A stretch of DNA of 6,080 nucleotides from an uncultured Armatimonadota bacterium (GCA_903881535.1 CAIRTT010000078.1:1-6080); one strand, 5' to 3'; counted from the first letter of the stretch, positions 1 to 6,080 are shown. A program made the numbers and translations. The notes: generated from the sequence alone by a model not told the origin.

Positions 1-120
1 CGCGAGGCCGTCATCGGGATGTCCGGTGGGGTTGTCACCATTTATGGTGGTAAATGGACCACCAGTCGACAACTGGGTCGCAAAACCGCGGATGCAGTTG
101 AGTACCTCATCAAGCGCTGA
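1..120 (+). CDS. C-terminal end of GlpD-type FAD-dependent glycerol-3-phosphate dehydrogenase (partial)
   Basis: An open frame enters from the left edge and ends at TGA 118-120, giving 39 residues. They include VVTIYGGKWTTSRQLG (about residues 11-26), which matches the conserved GGKWTTxR segment near the C-terminus of the FAD-binding domain in GlpD-family dehydrogenases, followed by the usual helix (RKTADAVEYLIKR). Family members oxidise sn-glycerol 3-phosphate to dihydroxyacetone phosphate with FAD, usually at the inner membrane face, passing electrons to quinone. The longer C-terminal helical domain of E. coli GlpD is absent here, so this is a short-tailed member or a related FAD-dependent oxidoreductase. 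The gene ends 20 bp before the stop of the convergent glycosidase-like gene. The N-terminal Rossmann motif lies outside the window, so the exact substrate is inferred only. Confidence 0.8.
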   Translation, partial: REAVIGMSGGVVTIYGGKWTTSRQLGRKTADAVEYLIKR

Positions 121-137
121 GCTACGCTAGCGCCTGT

Positions 138-215
138 ACGCTAACCTTTTGTCCTTGCTGAAGCGGGACCTTGCAGCTTCACGCTCACCTTTTGACCTTG
201 CCGAAGCAGGACCTT
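138..215 (-). repeat. Imperfect 43-bp tandem duplication at the 3' end of the glycosidase-like gene
   Basis: Positions 138-172 and 181-215 match at 31 of 35 bases, with an offset of 43 bp. Read on the minus strand, the upstream copy encodes KVLLRQGQKVSV in the gene's frame. The second copy would encode KVPLQQGQKVSV, but because 43 is not a multiple of three it is read in another frame, giving GPASARTKG and a stop at 141-143. Two of the four differences between copies are silent in the KV..QGQKVSV frame. If the frame were restored, translation would continue to a TAG at 122-124, one base short of the stop of the convergent dehydrogenase gene. Confidence 0.85.
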
Positions 216-1610
216 CACTTGGCTGAAGACGATGCCGTTGTCGGTGAGGATATCGGTCTTTCGTGACCTTCCATTCACGGTCACTTCCGTGTGGCGCCAC
301 GGGAAACGCGCAAGCCATGTGAATGCTTTCGCACCCGCTGTCAGCGTGACATCACTCCTGGTTAGGCCAGTGTGAGAAACCGAAAATCGTGCATCCCCAA
401 TCGAAATGTTCTCCACCGAAATTTCCCCAATCGCCGCTGGCAAGTGGCTCTGGGTGGTGAGCTGTTTACGCGGTGCATCCGGAATCACGCCAAGCAACCC
501 ACAAACCACATGTGAGATGACGGTGAATGAAATCTCAGGGTAGTCCCGCGCACTTGCGGGAGCTTTGTGGATATTCTCCATCCATTTCCACGCACTCTCG
601 CGATCTCCGCGGGCGAAGAAGACATCCGGGATGTACGACGTTGCCTCAATGTTGCTTGGCCGCGTTTTGGGGTCATCCATTCGCGTGCGGATTAGGTCCA
701 TCAGACGGTCGAGGCGTGGACCGGCATCTATAATGCCCTTCATCGGCATAAACCAGGTGTTTTCAAGACCCCAATCGGTTTGCGGCTTGCCGGCTTTGTC
801 ATAGCCGCGAACGATTGATTCCGATCCTTGCTCATGGCTCCAGACGGTATTGAAATGCTGACGGAGAGCGGCTGCGCGTTTTTGCTCAAGCGTCGCGGCG
901 GCGCGCTCGCCCCTGGCTTTCAGGATATTTGCGAATGCCACATGCGCTCGGTATTGGCAAGCGATTCCATCCCCGGCTTCCACCAATGGATTGTCGGAAC
1001 GGACCTCGTTATAGGTGGCTGATCCTTTGAAAATATCGCCGGTACCGGTTCCTTCGGCGATGCCATTTGGGCGACGGTTATCGTGTAACTCAATGAAATC
1101 CGACATCGCCTTACGGCAAAAACTCACCAATGTTTCATCCGTGATGTAGCGTTTGTCACCCGTCCACAGATATTGCTGCCAGCACTGCTCAACCAGCTCA
1201 AAGACCGCTGGGACCTCGCGTACGAAGGATTCATCATTGTCCCAGTCGAGCTTGAACGGGCTGCCATCGAAGTTGATGGCCCAGAGTGGAAACCATTTAC
1301 GCCCTGCTGTCGATGTCGCCGCAAAGCGCTGGAGCATCGTGAAGTTCTCAGTCGTCAGCCCAAGTAACTGGGCACCGGCTGCCTGATGGCAAAAATCACG
1401 CGAGTAGTAGGCACTGCGAAAGGTGTAGCCAGCCCAATAGCTGGGTTCGTATGTCTTCCCGGCCACCCCTGGACTTCGTTCATGACGATCAATCGGACCG
1501 GATTTGCCCGTCTGAACGTAGGAAAGTGCCTTGTCCACCGCCCAGGCAAATGTCTGATTTAACCCGGCATGGGATGACTTTAGAACAGGCGTGTTTTGTG
1601 ACATTGCCAT
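141..1610 (-). CDS. Six-hairpin (alpha/alpha)6 glycosidase-like protein, cytoplasmic as predicted
   Basis: The 489-aa product resembles (alpha/alpha)6-toroid glycoside hydrolases. Aromatic, acidic helix-rich sequence runs from about residue 20 to 380, with YWAGYTFRSAYYSRDFCHQ (59-77), a acidic EAGDGIACQY segment (211-220), DWGLENTWFMPMKG (279-292) and a closing helix with VCGLLGVIPDA (369-379). Residues about 385-480 look like the small C-terminal beta domain common in such enzymes (ISVENISIGDARFSVSHTG, 397-415). No specific GH family or catalytic pair can be assigned with certainty; E211, D214 and E283 are candidate acids. No signal peptide is visible, and an in-frame TGA at 1629-1631 with no start codon between rules out a longer N-terminus. 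AAGGG lies 10 nt upstream of the ATG at 1610; the ATG at 1604 is an alternative. The start overlaps the stop of the upstream secreted-protein gene by one base, indicating translational coupling. The last roughly ten residues are an out-of-frame readout of a tandem duplication. Confidence 0.72.
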   Translation of the reverse strand: MAMSQNTPVLKSSHAGLNQTFAWAVDKALSYVQTGKSGPIDRHERSPGVAGKTYEPSYWAGYTFRSAYYSRDFCHQAAGAQLLGLTTENFTMLQRFAATSTAGRKWFPLWAINFDGSPFKLDWDNDESFVREVPAVFELVEQCWQQYLWTGDKRYITDETLVSFCRKAMSDFIELHDNRRPNGIAEGTGTGDIFKGSATYNEVRSDNPLVEAGDGIACQYRAHVAFANILKARGERAAATLEQKRAAALRQHFNTVWSHEQGSESIVRGYDKAGKPQTDWGLENTWFMPMKGIIDAGPRLDRLMDLIRTRMDDPKTRPSNIEATSYIPDVFFARGDRESAWKWMENIHKAPASARDYPEISFTVISHVVCGLLGVIPDAPRKQLTTQSHLPAAIGEISVENISIGDARFSVSHTGLTRSDVTLTAGAKAFTWLARFPWRHTEVTVNGRSRKTDILTDNGIVFSQVKVLLRQGQKVSVKLQGPASARTKG

Positions 1611-4600
1611 TAGTACTGCACCCTTAGTTCACAGAGTTTCTGCGAAAAACGGACATTGAGAACGACGCGATCCTTTTCGGCATCGTAGCTCCAGGCATCG
1701 CTTACCAGGGGAGCTCCATCGATGGTGATTGCTGTCGGCCGCCTCGGGATGCCTCCAAGCAGCACGCCGCAGGATGCGCCTGCTTTGTATCCAAGTCGTG
1801 CGATGAGGCTGTCTTCGGAGACATTGAGGAAGGTGATTTCTGCGATGCTCGAAATGGTTACGCCACGCTGGCGCTGTGTCTGGATAGTGAGTTCCCGCCC
1901 CTGTGCGCGAAAGGTGTGGAGCCAGAGGTTTTCCGGGATGATAAATGCTGGCTTTGGCGTTATCAGATTCTCGATGGTGTCCGGGTAGAGCCCTGTGTGT
2001 GGCCCGGATGTCATCCAAGTCCGCTCCGCGGCAACGACCAGCAGCTTCGCGATGGCATCCAGTTCCTGGGGTTTCAAGGAATCGTTTGCTAACGTCATCC
2101 GTTTCGCGGCGCGTAGCTGCTCAGCCAAATCATTGAAATGCCAGGCGAGGACAAGCCCCTGCCAGGGAACAGGGCGGCCAATCCATGAATGCTGGAAGAA
2201 CGTGGTTCCAAAGGTTGGAATACAGCTCCCAAGGCGCGCGGGACGGTTGCTGTCTGGTGTGCAGTAGATGAACGGGAGCGCTGTGGCTGCCCAGTATTGT
2301 CCGAACTCCAGCCACTGAACATCGTTTGTTGCGCGGAATGCTTCGACACAGGCTGCGACATTCCAAGCAGCGGCCAGCATATCCGGTTCGTAAATCGGAA
2401 CCTCCCAGAGGCTGGCTCCGCGCGGCACCTGATAGTTCCTAATACGGTCCAGTGCCGCAAGGCCGGCATCCCGGCTGCGCACATCCCCGGTAACCCGCGC
2501 GTGGCGTAGTAGCATCCAAGTGGAGTGGCTAAACGTCCCGGATGTCTCATCCCCGCGGAGGCCAAGCGCATCCTGAGGACCATCCGGCTGCTGAAGGCGG
2601 AATCCACCATCCGGTTCCTGGCGACGGCGCAGCGCGGACATCTCCAAATCAATCGCGGGCAAGGCGCGGGCAAGCTCTCCGGTGATAAATGGTAGCTCCC
2701 AGCGACCAATATGGCTTGGGCCACGGAGGGCCTGCACCTCTGGTGTGAGCTTCTCCAATGCCTTTTCTGCGGTATCGCCGCTTTGTTTATTGGCATTCCA
2801 GAGAGCATCCCATTTGAGCAGCGCAACCGATGTCGGTATCGCTTCGGGAGACCCATCAGCCGTGAAACGTAGCTTGCTTGCTGCGGCATCGAAGGAAAGC
2901 TGCATCCCCTTGCGTGCAAGGCTGTGGCGACCCGCTACCGTAAATGTGCTTGGTGGGGCATTGCGCGGACCGTAGTTGCGGAACCATGAAACGGCTGCGG
3001 CTGTACTGCGTCCTGGGATGCAGCGGACATCCACCCAGTCCCCGACATTGATTGCGGCTGCGCTAAGCAAATGGTTTTCGGCACCACTGGCTGCGGGCGA
3101 TTGAAAGGTCACTGTCGCAGTGCGCGGGTTTTTCCAGCAGAGCGCGACGGTGTAGTCACTGTCAGATGTCTTTGGCCCGCCGCCGCCGAGCAGGCTGTCA
3201 GGCGAACCTGTTGGGGGGAGCTGTCTGTCCGGACGGGAGGCATTTGGTCCAAATGTGATGGCAGCCAGCGGGATGGTGAGCTGCATGTAATCTGGGTGGC
3301 TGCGGTCCGCAAGGGATTCGACAAACCCGCGTGTGCTCCCGGACATTTCGCTTCCGGTGAGGTATTCGAGACCCGGTAGGAGGGCTTCCATTTTGGATGC
3401 GCCATCGGCGCCGGGTTGCAGCGTATCGCCAGCATAGAGCGCCGGGAAGCGGGCAGCTGCCTGGGTTTTTGTTACGCGGATTGCGCCTTTGATGGGGCTT
3501 AAACTGACACTAACTCCGCGACTCAGTGGTGTTAGGACCCCGGCTGGGCGCCATGTTCCGTTGATGGATGCATCCACAAAAGCAAACCCACGCTTGCTGA
3601 TGCGGAGGCGCGTGGTGCCGCTGACAACAGTTTTGAAATCGGATGCTTCTGCCTTTGGCAGGACGCTGATCGCTGTGGTTTGCGGTTCATCCCCTGACTG
3701 GGTTGCGACGAAGCGGATGGGTTTGCGGACATCCTTCACGCTTGGAATCCAGCGGATATCGACTGCGCCTGTCTGTCCGGCGGCGATTGCGGGGATGCGG
3801 ATGCTGTCCGGGAGGCGTGCGTTGCTGCTGGATTTGAGCTGGATGGTAAATGGGTCAGCATCCCCTTTGCCGCGGTTGATGAAGCGGATGCGGATGGCGG
3901 TTGGGCGTCCGGCGGTCGGAAGGATGCTGGTGGGGAGGATGCCTGTGATGTGGACATCGGAAGGGTAAGCGGCAACATTTGCGGGGCGCGGTGGATCTGG
4001 CAGAGGTTTACCAGCGTTATCGAAGGCCGAGATGTAAACGGGGCCGGGTGAGCCTTGCGTGAAAGGGATTGCATTGACGCCTTTGTGAGCTGTAAATGTG
4101 TCCGAAATCGGCGTGCGGCCGCTTCCCTGAAGCTGAATCAGCTGTGAGCGATCGGATGTAAACCATGCGATTCCTGTCCGTAAGAGGGCAGCATCCGGCT
4201 GTACAACTTCGACAACTGGCTCACCGATGAGTGCCCAGTCGTAGGCATCCGTACCGTTTGCATCCGTGCCGAATTCAATCGTCACATTACGTCCGCTGAA
4301 CTCGGTGATATCAACCGTTGCCGGCTGCCACTCTGCCGTCTTTTGGAAGCGCTGTAGCTTGAACTCACCTTCGACCCGACAGCTGAAGAGGATGCCATCC
4401 GGGGGTGGGGTTGCCTCGCGCGGAATACCATCTGAAATCCCGGTTTGGAAGCGCAGGAGTATCCGTTCGCCGGCGGCGATTTTGGGGAGCTGGAGCTGGG
4501 TTGCGGCGCGTGTCGGAGGTCCGATCACAGTTGGGTGGAGGAAGATGGCATCCAGGAGGCGGCCACGGCTGATGGCGGGTCGGCGGATTTCGATCGACTT

Positions 4601-4738
4601 GTTGCCTGCGGGGAGCGATGATGCAAGTCCTGGGAGAAGGGGTGCCTGCCAGCGGACATCGGCAACGGCTGAACCTCCCGCTAGGAAGGACGCCGCCATG
4701 ATTAATGGAAGAGTGAAAGTAAAGGTGCGATGCCGCAT
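1610..4738 (-). CDS. Large exported multidomain protein: galactose-binding-like, CARDB-like and C-terminal alpha-toroid
   Basis: The 1042-aa product begins with a clear Sec signal peptide: basic MRHR, hydrophobic core 6-20, and a likely signal peptidase I site after SAVA (26/27). Residues about 40-180 form a beta-rich segment (ILLRFQTGISDG, WQPATVDITEFSGRNVTIEF, YDWALIGEPVVEV) like carbohydrate- or galactose-binding jelly rolls. Residues about 260-360 resemble a CARDB/Ig-like adhesion domain (IRIRFINRGKGDADPFTIQL, then PAIAAGQTGAVDIRW). Residues 365-635 are beta-rich and unassigned. From about 640 to 925 the sequence becomes helical, with RRRQEPDGGFR (704-714), SLWEVPIYEPDMLAAAWNVA (776-795) and ATALPFIYC (818-826), resembling the alpha/alpha toroid of glycosidases or polysaccharide lyases. 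A beta domain closes the protein (945-1042). No LPXTG, lipobox or transmembrane anchor is seen, so it is probably periplasmic or released. The start has a weak AGG six bases or so upstream. Function is inferred to be glycan binding or cleavage; the catalytic family is not recognised. Confidence 0.72.
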   Translation of the reverse strand: MRHRTFTFTLPLIMAASFLAGGSAVADVRWQAPLLPGLASSLPAGNKSIEIRRPAISRGRLLDAIFLHPTVIGPPTRAATQLQLPKIAAGERILLRFQTGISDGIPREATPPPDGILFSCRVEGEFKLQRFQKTAEWQPATVDITEFSGRNVTIEFGTDANGTDAYDWALIGEPVVEVVQPDAALLRTGIAWFTSDRSQLIQLQGSGRTPISDTFTAHKGVNAIPFTQGSPGPVYISAFDNAGKPLPDPPRPANVAAYPSDVHITGILPTSILPTAGRPTAIRIRFINRGKGDADPFTIQLKSSSNARLPDSIRIPAIAAGQTGAVDIRWIPSVKDVRKPIRFVATQSGDEPQTTAISVLPKAEASDFKTVVSGTTRLRISKRGFAFVDASINGTWRPAGVLTPLSRGVSVSLSPIKGAIRVTKTQAAARFPALYAGDTLQPGADGASKMEALLPGLEYLTGSEMSGSTRGFVESLADRSHPDYMQLTIPLAAITFGPNASRPDRQLPPTGSPDSLLGGGGPKTSDSDYTVALCWKNPRTATVTFQSPAASGAENHLLSAAAINVGDWVDVRCIPGRSTAAAVSWFRNYGPRNAPPSTFTVAGRHSLARKGMQLSFDAAASKLRFTADGSPEAIPTSVALLKWDALWNANKQSGDTAEKALEKLTPEVQALRGPSHIGRWELPFITGELARALPAIDLEMSALRRRQEPDGGFRLQQPDGPQDALGLRGDETSGTFSHSTWMLLRHARVTGDVRSRDAGLAALDRIRNYQVPRGASLWEVPIYEPDMLAAAWNVAACVEAFRATNDVQWLEFGQYWAATALPFIYCTPDSNRPARLGSCIPTFGTTFFQHSWIGRPVPWQGLVLAWHFNDLAEQLRAAKRMTLANDSLKPQELDAIAKLLVVAAERTWMTSGPHTGLYPDTIENLITPKPAFIIPENLWLHTFRAQGRELTIQTQRQRGVTISSIAEITFLNVSEDSLIARLGYKAGASCGVLLGGIPRRPTAITIDGAPLVSDAWSYDAEKDRVVLNVRFSQKLCELRVQY
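1621..1626 (-). promoter_or_regulatory. Ribosome binding site for the glycosidase-like gene
   Basis: On the minus strand TAAGGG ends 10 nt before the ATG at 1610, inside the last codons of the upstream gene. It is the only Shine-Dalgarno-like match near the start and favours the first ATG (1610) over the second (1604), which would be 16 nt away. The TAATG stop/start overlap suggests that terminating ribosomes also reinitiate here. Confidence 0.5.
3541..3950. repeat. Dense cluster of dispersed hexamer GGATGC/GCATCC
   Basis: By eye the hexamer occurs about nine times in roughly 400 bp here (for example 3793-3798 and 3799-3804 back to back), in both orientations, and about 31 times in the whole window, where about three would be expected by chance. 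Within the secreted-protein gene it falls in different reading frames, encoding Asp-Ala, xIle, Ala-Ser or Met codons, so a single repeated dipeptide does not explain it. No longer consensus is shared by the flanks. It may be a genome-wide word bias or a gene-specific one. Confidence 0.5.
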
Positions 4739-4865
4739 TGCGCCTAGCAGTCTATCTGTTGTGGCAGGCTTCGTCCCGATGTTACGAATAAAGCATACAT
4801 CTAGTTATGTTATGCGAATATCAAACAAACGTAACAAACTGTTAAGCGCGGCATGTTTGTTGCGA
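4739..4865. promoter_or_regulatory. Divergent intergenic control region
   Basis: This is the only non-coding interval of any size in the window and is more AT-rich than its neighbours, especially 4780-4865. It separates the minus-strand two-gene operon from the plus-strand glycosyltransferase gene, so it must hold promoters for both. It contains iterated AACAAAC/GTTTGTT heptamers and a direct repeat that extends into the start of the glycosyltransferase frame. No convincing plus-strand -35/-10 pair was found. No riboswitch or RNA gene is recognisable. Confidence 0.7.
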
Positions 4866-4887
4866 ATGATAACAAACGTGAACACTG
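4807..4887. repeat. Direct repeat with iterated AACAAAC heptamer, candidate operator array
   Basis: Two 35-bp segments, 4807-4841 and 4853-4887, share in order ATGTT, TGCGAAT (4813-4819 and 4861-4867), AACAAACGT (4824-4832 and 4871-4879), AACA and CTG, with small gaps. The heptamer AACAAAC occurs at 4824-4830, 4833-4839 and 4871-4877, and its complement GTTTGTT at 4855-4861. The last two form a perfect 7-bp inverted repeat with a 9-bp spacer (4855-4877). A more degenerate ATGTTACGAAT lies at 4779-4789. The arrangement looks like multiple binding sites for a regulator of the divergent genes; no regulator gene is in the window. Confidence 0.5.
4809..4837 (-). promoter_or_regulatory. Candidate sigma-70-type promoter for the secreted-protein/glycosidase operon
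   Basis: On the minus strand TTGTTA (4837-4832) and CATAAC (4814-4809) are separated by 17 bp; each matches four of six consensus bases. Transcription would begin near 4802 and leave a leader of about 60 nt before the ATG at 4738. The boxes overlap two AACAAAC heptamers, so a protein bound there would occlude the promoter. AT-rich sequence yields such matches by chance, hence the low confidence. Confidence 0.3.
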
Positions 4888-5885
4888 AACATCTTGTGGC
4901 AACCAATCACTCTGAGGTCCAGATCTACGCCGTCCTGATCTGCACGGCTAATCGCAGCAATGAAATCCGCGTAGCGTTGAACTCATTAGTAGAAGCAGGC
5001 ATCGGAACAACCCGCGTCATCGTGGTGGATCAATCCGAAACCGATGCCACTCAGGAGATTATCTACAGCTACTTGTCAACACTTCAGCTCACGTACATTC
5101 GTACAAAAACAAAAGGCAAGTGTGCAGCGGCCAACCTTGCGATGCGTCACATCAAGACCGAGTTTGTGGTGATGCTGGATGATGACTGTGCGGTCACGCC
5201 CGGCTGGTCAGAAGCGCTTTTGGATGCAATGCTGACACACGATGACGTAGCCGTCGTTTACGGTACTGTCGCACCGGCATTTGTGTGCCCCGGTGGCTTC
5301 ATCCCGGAGTACATCGTTCCACGGGAACTCACTGTGACGAACTGGCTCCAGAAGTGCCGGGCGCGCGGCATAGGGGCAAACTGTGCTTACCGAAAGAGTT
5401 ATATTCTTGCAGCCGGTGGCTTCAACGAAGCCTTTGGGCCGGAATCCCGCTTCCGTAGCTGCTCCGATGGTGAGCTGTCCCTCCGATGCATCTCAAAAGG
5501 GTTTCACATCATGGAAACGCCTAATAGCACCGTCATCCACTATGGCTTTCGTACGTTTTCGCAAGGTCGGATGCTGGCCTTCAACTCCTTCTATGGCATC
5601 GCCGCCAGCTGCCTGCAAACGATGTTCAAAGGGCATCCCGGAGCGCTTCTCGTCCTCCTCGATGAAATCATCACCCATGCCCTCTGGCCAACCATTGTCT
5701 CGATTGTTCGTTTGCGCCCCACGGGCCTGTCCCGTATCACCGGGTTTATCGGTGGATTGCTGGCGATGACGGTGTATACGATTCTGGGATTCTTTGGATC
5801 GGATGATGACCATACAGGCGGGTCTGGTCTCAATCTTGGGGTGAAGCAAACAGGCTTTGCACTCACAGATTCTGTCAGGTCCTAA
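4866..5885 (+). CDS. Family 2 glycosyltransferase with C-terminal membrane segments
   Basis: With the start at 4866 the product has 339 aa. The GT-A fold signatures are in order: YAVLICTANR (21-30) as first beta strand and nucleotide-binding loop, VIVVDQSETD (51-60), GKCAAANLAM (84-93), the metal/nucleotide-binding DDD in MLDDDCAV (103-110), GANCAYRK (170-177) and an acceptor-side SDGELSLRC (200-208) in the position of the ED-type catalytic-base motif. Hydrophobic stretches at about 259-283 and 292-311 probably anchor the protein to the cytoplasmic membrane. GT2 enzymes transfer a sugar from a nucleotide-sugar donor to glycan or lipid acceptors with inversion; donor and acceptor are unknown here. 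The frame is open far upstream, but that part is antisense to the secreted-protein gene. ATG 4812 (357 aa) and GTG 4878 are alternative starts and none has a Shine-Dalgarno match; 4866 is chosen because the homologous region starts near residue 20 and 4812 lies inside the regulatory repeats. The gene ends 3 bp before the convergent AlkA-like gene. Confidence 0.82.
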   Translation: MITNVNTEHLVATNHSEVQIYAVLICTANRSNEIRVALNSLVEAGIGTTRVIVVDQSETDATQEIIYSYLSTLQLTYIRTKTKGKCAAANLAMRHIKTEFVVMLDDDCAVTPGWSEALLDAMLTHDDVAVVYGTVAPAFVCPGGFIPEYIVPRELTVTNWLQKCRARGIGANCAYRKSYILAAGGFNEAFGPESRFRSCSDGELSLRCISKGFHIMETPNSTVIHYGFRTFSQGRMLAFNSFYGIAASCLQTMFKGHPGALLVLLDEIITHALWPTIVSIVRLRPTGLSRITGFIGGLLAMTVYTILGFFGSDDDHTGGSGLNLGVKQTGFALTDSVRS

Positions 5886-5904
5886 AATCTAGCCCCGCTT
5901 GCGG
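5884..5904 (-). terminator. Weak hairpin/T-tract after the AlkA-like gene
   Basis: On the minus strand CCGC-AA-GCGG (5904-5895) forms a 4-bp GC hairpin followed, after GGGCTAGA, by TTTT. It overlaps the last codons and stop of the AlkA-like gene. The stem is short and the T run is offset, so it is at best a weak intrinsic terminator. Its other strand lacks a T tract after the hairpin, leaving the glycosyltransferase gene without a visible terminator. Confidence 0.2.
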
Positions 5905-6080
5905 CTGCTGGTGTAGTGATGCCAAAGCATGCGCGCCGCCACCGCTCTGTAGGGTTTCCATGCTTCCGCGATGGCTGTAGCCTCATCTGATGTCGGCCTT
6001 GCAGAAAGCTCCAGCACTGCTTGCATCGCAGCGTGCAGGGCAACATCCCCGTGTGGCCACGCATCCGCGCGTGACAATGC
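5889..6080 (-). CDS. C-terminal part of AlkA-like DNA-3-methyladenine glycosylase (partial)
   Basis: A minus-strand frame enters from the right edge and ends with TAG at 5891-5889; 63 codons are visible. The sequence ADAWPHGDVALHAAMQ followed by EAWKPYRAVAARMLWHHY matches the C-terminal end of the HhH-GPD superfamily glycosylases of the AlkA type, in which a Pro/Gly-Asp segment carries the catalytic Asp (Asp238 in E. coli AlkA) and a W-R/K-P-Y/W-R-x-x-A helix follows. The Asp at 6045-6047 (HGDVAL) is the probable catalytic residue. The helix-hairpin-helix lies beyond the window. Such enzymes excise alkylated purines from DNA to start base-excision repair. The TTG near 6077 is internal, not a start. 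The gene is unrelated in function to the neighbouring glycan genes. Confidence 0.85.
   Translation of the reverse strand, partial: ALSRADAWPHGDVALHAAMQAVLELSARPTSDEATAIAEAWKPYRAVAARMLWHHYTSSRKRG

Noticed and set aside
113..134. CGCTAGCG palindrome and GCGCT/AGCGC stem between the convergent genes 1-120 and 141-1610
   Set aside because: The stem is only about 5 bp with no T tract on either strand; it is not a convincing intrinsic terminator.
127..318. 63-codon minus-strand frame at the end of the glycosidase-like gene
   Set aside because: It is only a shifted frame over the tandem duplication; its repeated GPASAR/KG pattern comes from the duplicated DNA, not from a separate gene.
2095..2919. 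274-codon minus-strand open frame
   Set aside because: It lies wholly within the secreted-protein gene in another frame, has low-complexity Arg/Ser/Pro-rich composition and no recognisable domain.
3489..3968. 159-codon plus-strand open frame
   Set aside because: Antisense to the secreted-protein gene, rich in Arg, Met and Gly as expected of the reverse of a biased gene, with no start signal or domain.
4266..4865. Upstream 200 codons of the open frame leading into the glycosyltransferase
   Set aside because: This part is antisense to the N-terminus of the secreted protein, which has a clear signal peptide, and shows no glycosyltransferase homology before about base 4920.
1..6080. tRNA, rRNA, CRISPR array, transposase or attachment sites
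   Set aside because: No cloverleaf-like arms, regularly spaced repeats, transposase motifs or terminal inverted repeats were seen on either strand.

Overview
The window is bacterial, with moderately high G+C by eye, densely coding, with AT-richer sequence only in one short intergenic stretch. No gene fixes the phylum. The large secreted beta-sandwich/alpha-toroid protein, the six-hairpin-type glycosidase relative and the GlpD and AlkA homologues would suit a free-living carbohydrate-degrading lineage such as Armatimonadota or a similar poorly sampled phylum, but that is a weak inference.

Layout, left to right: (1) bases 1-120, plus strand, the last 39 codons of a GlpD-type FAD-dependent glycerol-3-phosphate dehydrogenase. 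(2) 141-1610, minus strand, a 489-aa protein that looks like an (alpha/alpha)6 glycoside hydrolase with a small C-terminal beta domain. Its 3' end carries an imperfect 43-bp tandem duplication that is out of frame. (3) 1610-4738, minus strand, a 1042-aa exported protein: signal peptide, galactose-binding-like beta-sandwich, CARDB-like domain, further beta-rich region, alpha-helical toroid and C-terminal beta domain. Its stop codon overlaps the start of gene 2 (TAATG), so the two form a translationally coupled operon. (4) 4739-4865, a divergent control region with an iterated AACAAAC/GTTTGTT heptamer. (5) 4866-5885, plus strand, a family 2 glycosyltransferase with two C-terminal hydrophobic segments. 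(6) 5889-6080, minus strand, the C-terminal part of an AlkA-like DNA-3-methyladenine glycosylase, including the probable catalytic Asp.

The middle three genes form a self-contained block (a two-gene glycosidase/secreted-protein operon and a divergent glycosyltransferase) set between two housekeeping genes, with convergent, nearly abutting gene ends on both sides. The shared control region suggests co-regulation of glycan synthesis or modification with glycan binding or degradation; the substrate cannot be read from the sequence. The most unusual signals are the out-of-frame duplication at the end of the glycosidase gene, the heptamer cluster between the divergent genes, and a strong excess of the hexamer GGATGC/GCATCC, concentrated in the secreted-protein gene.
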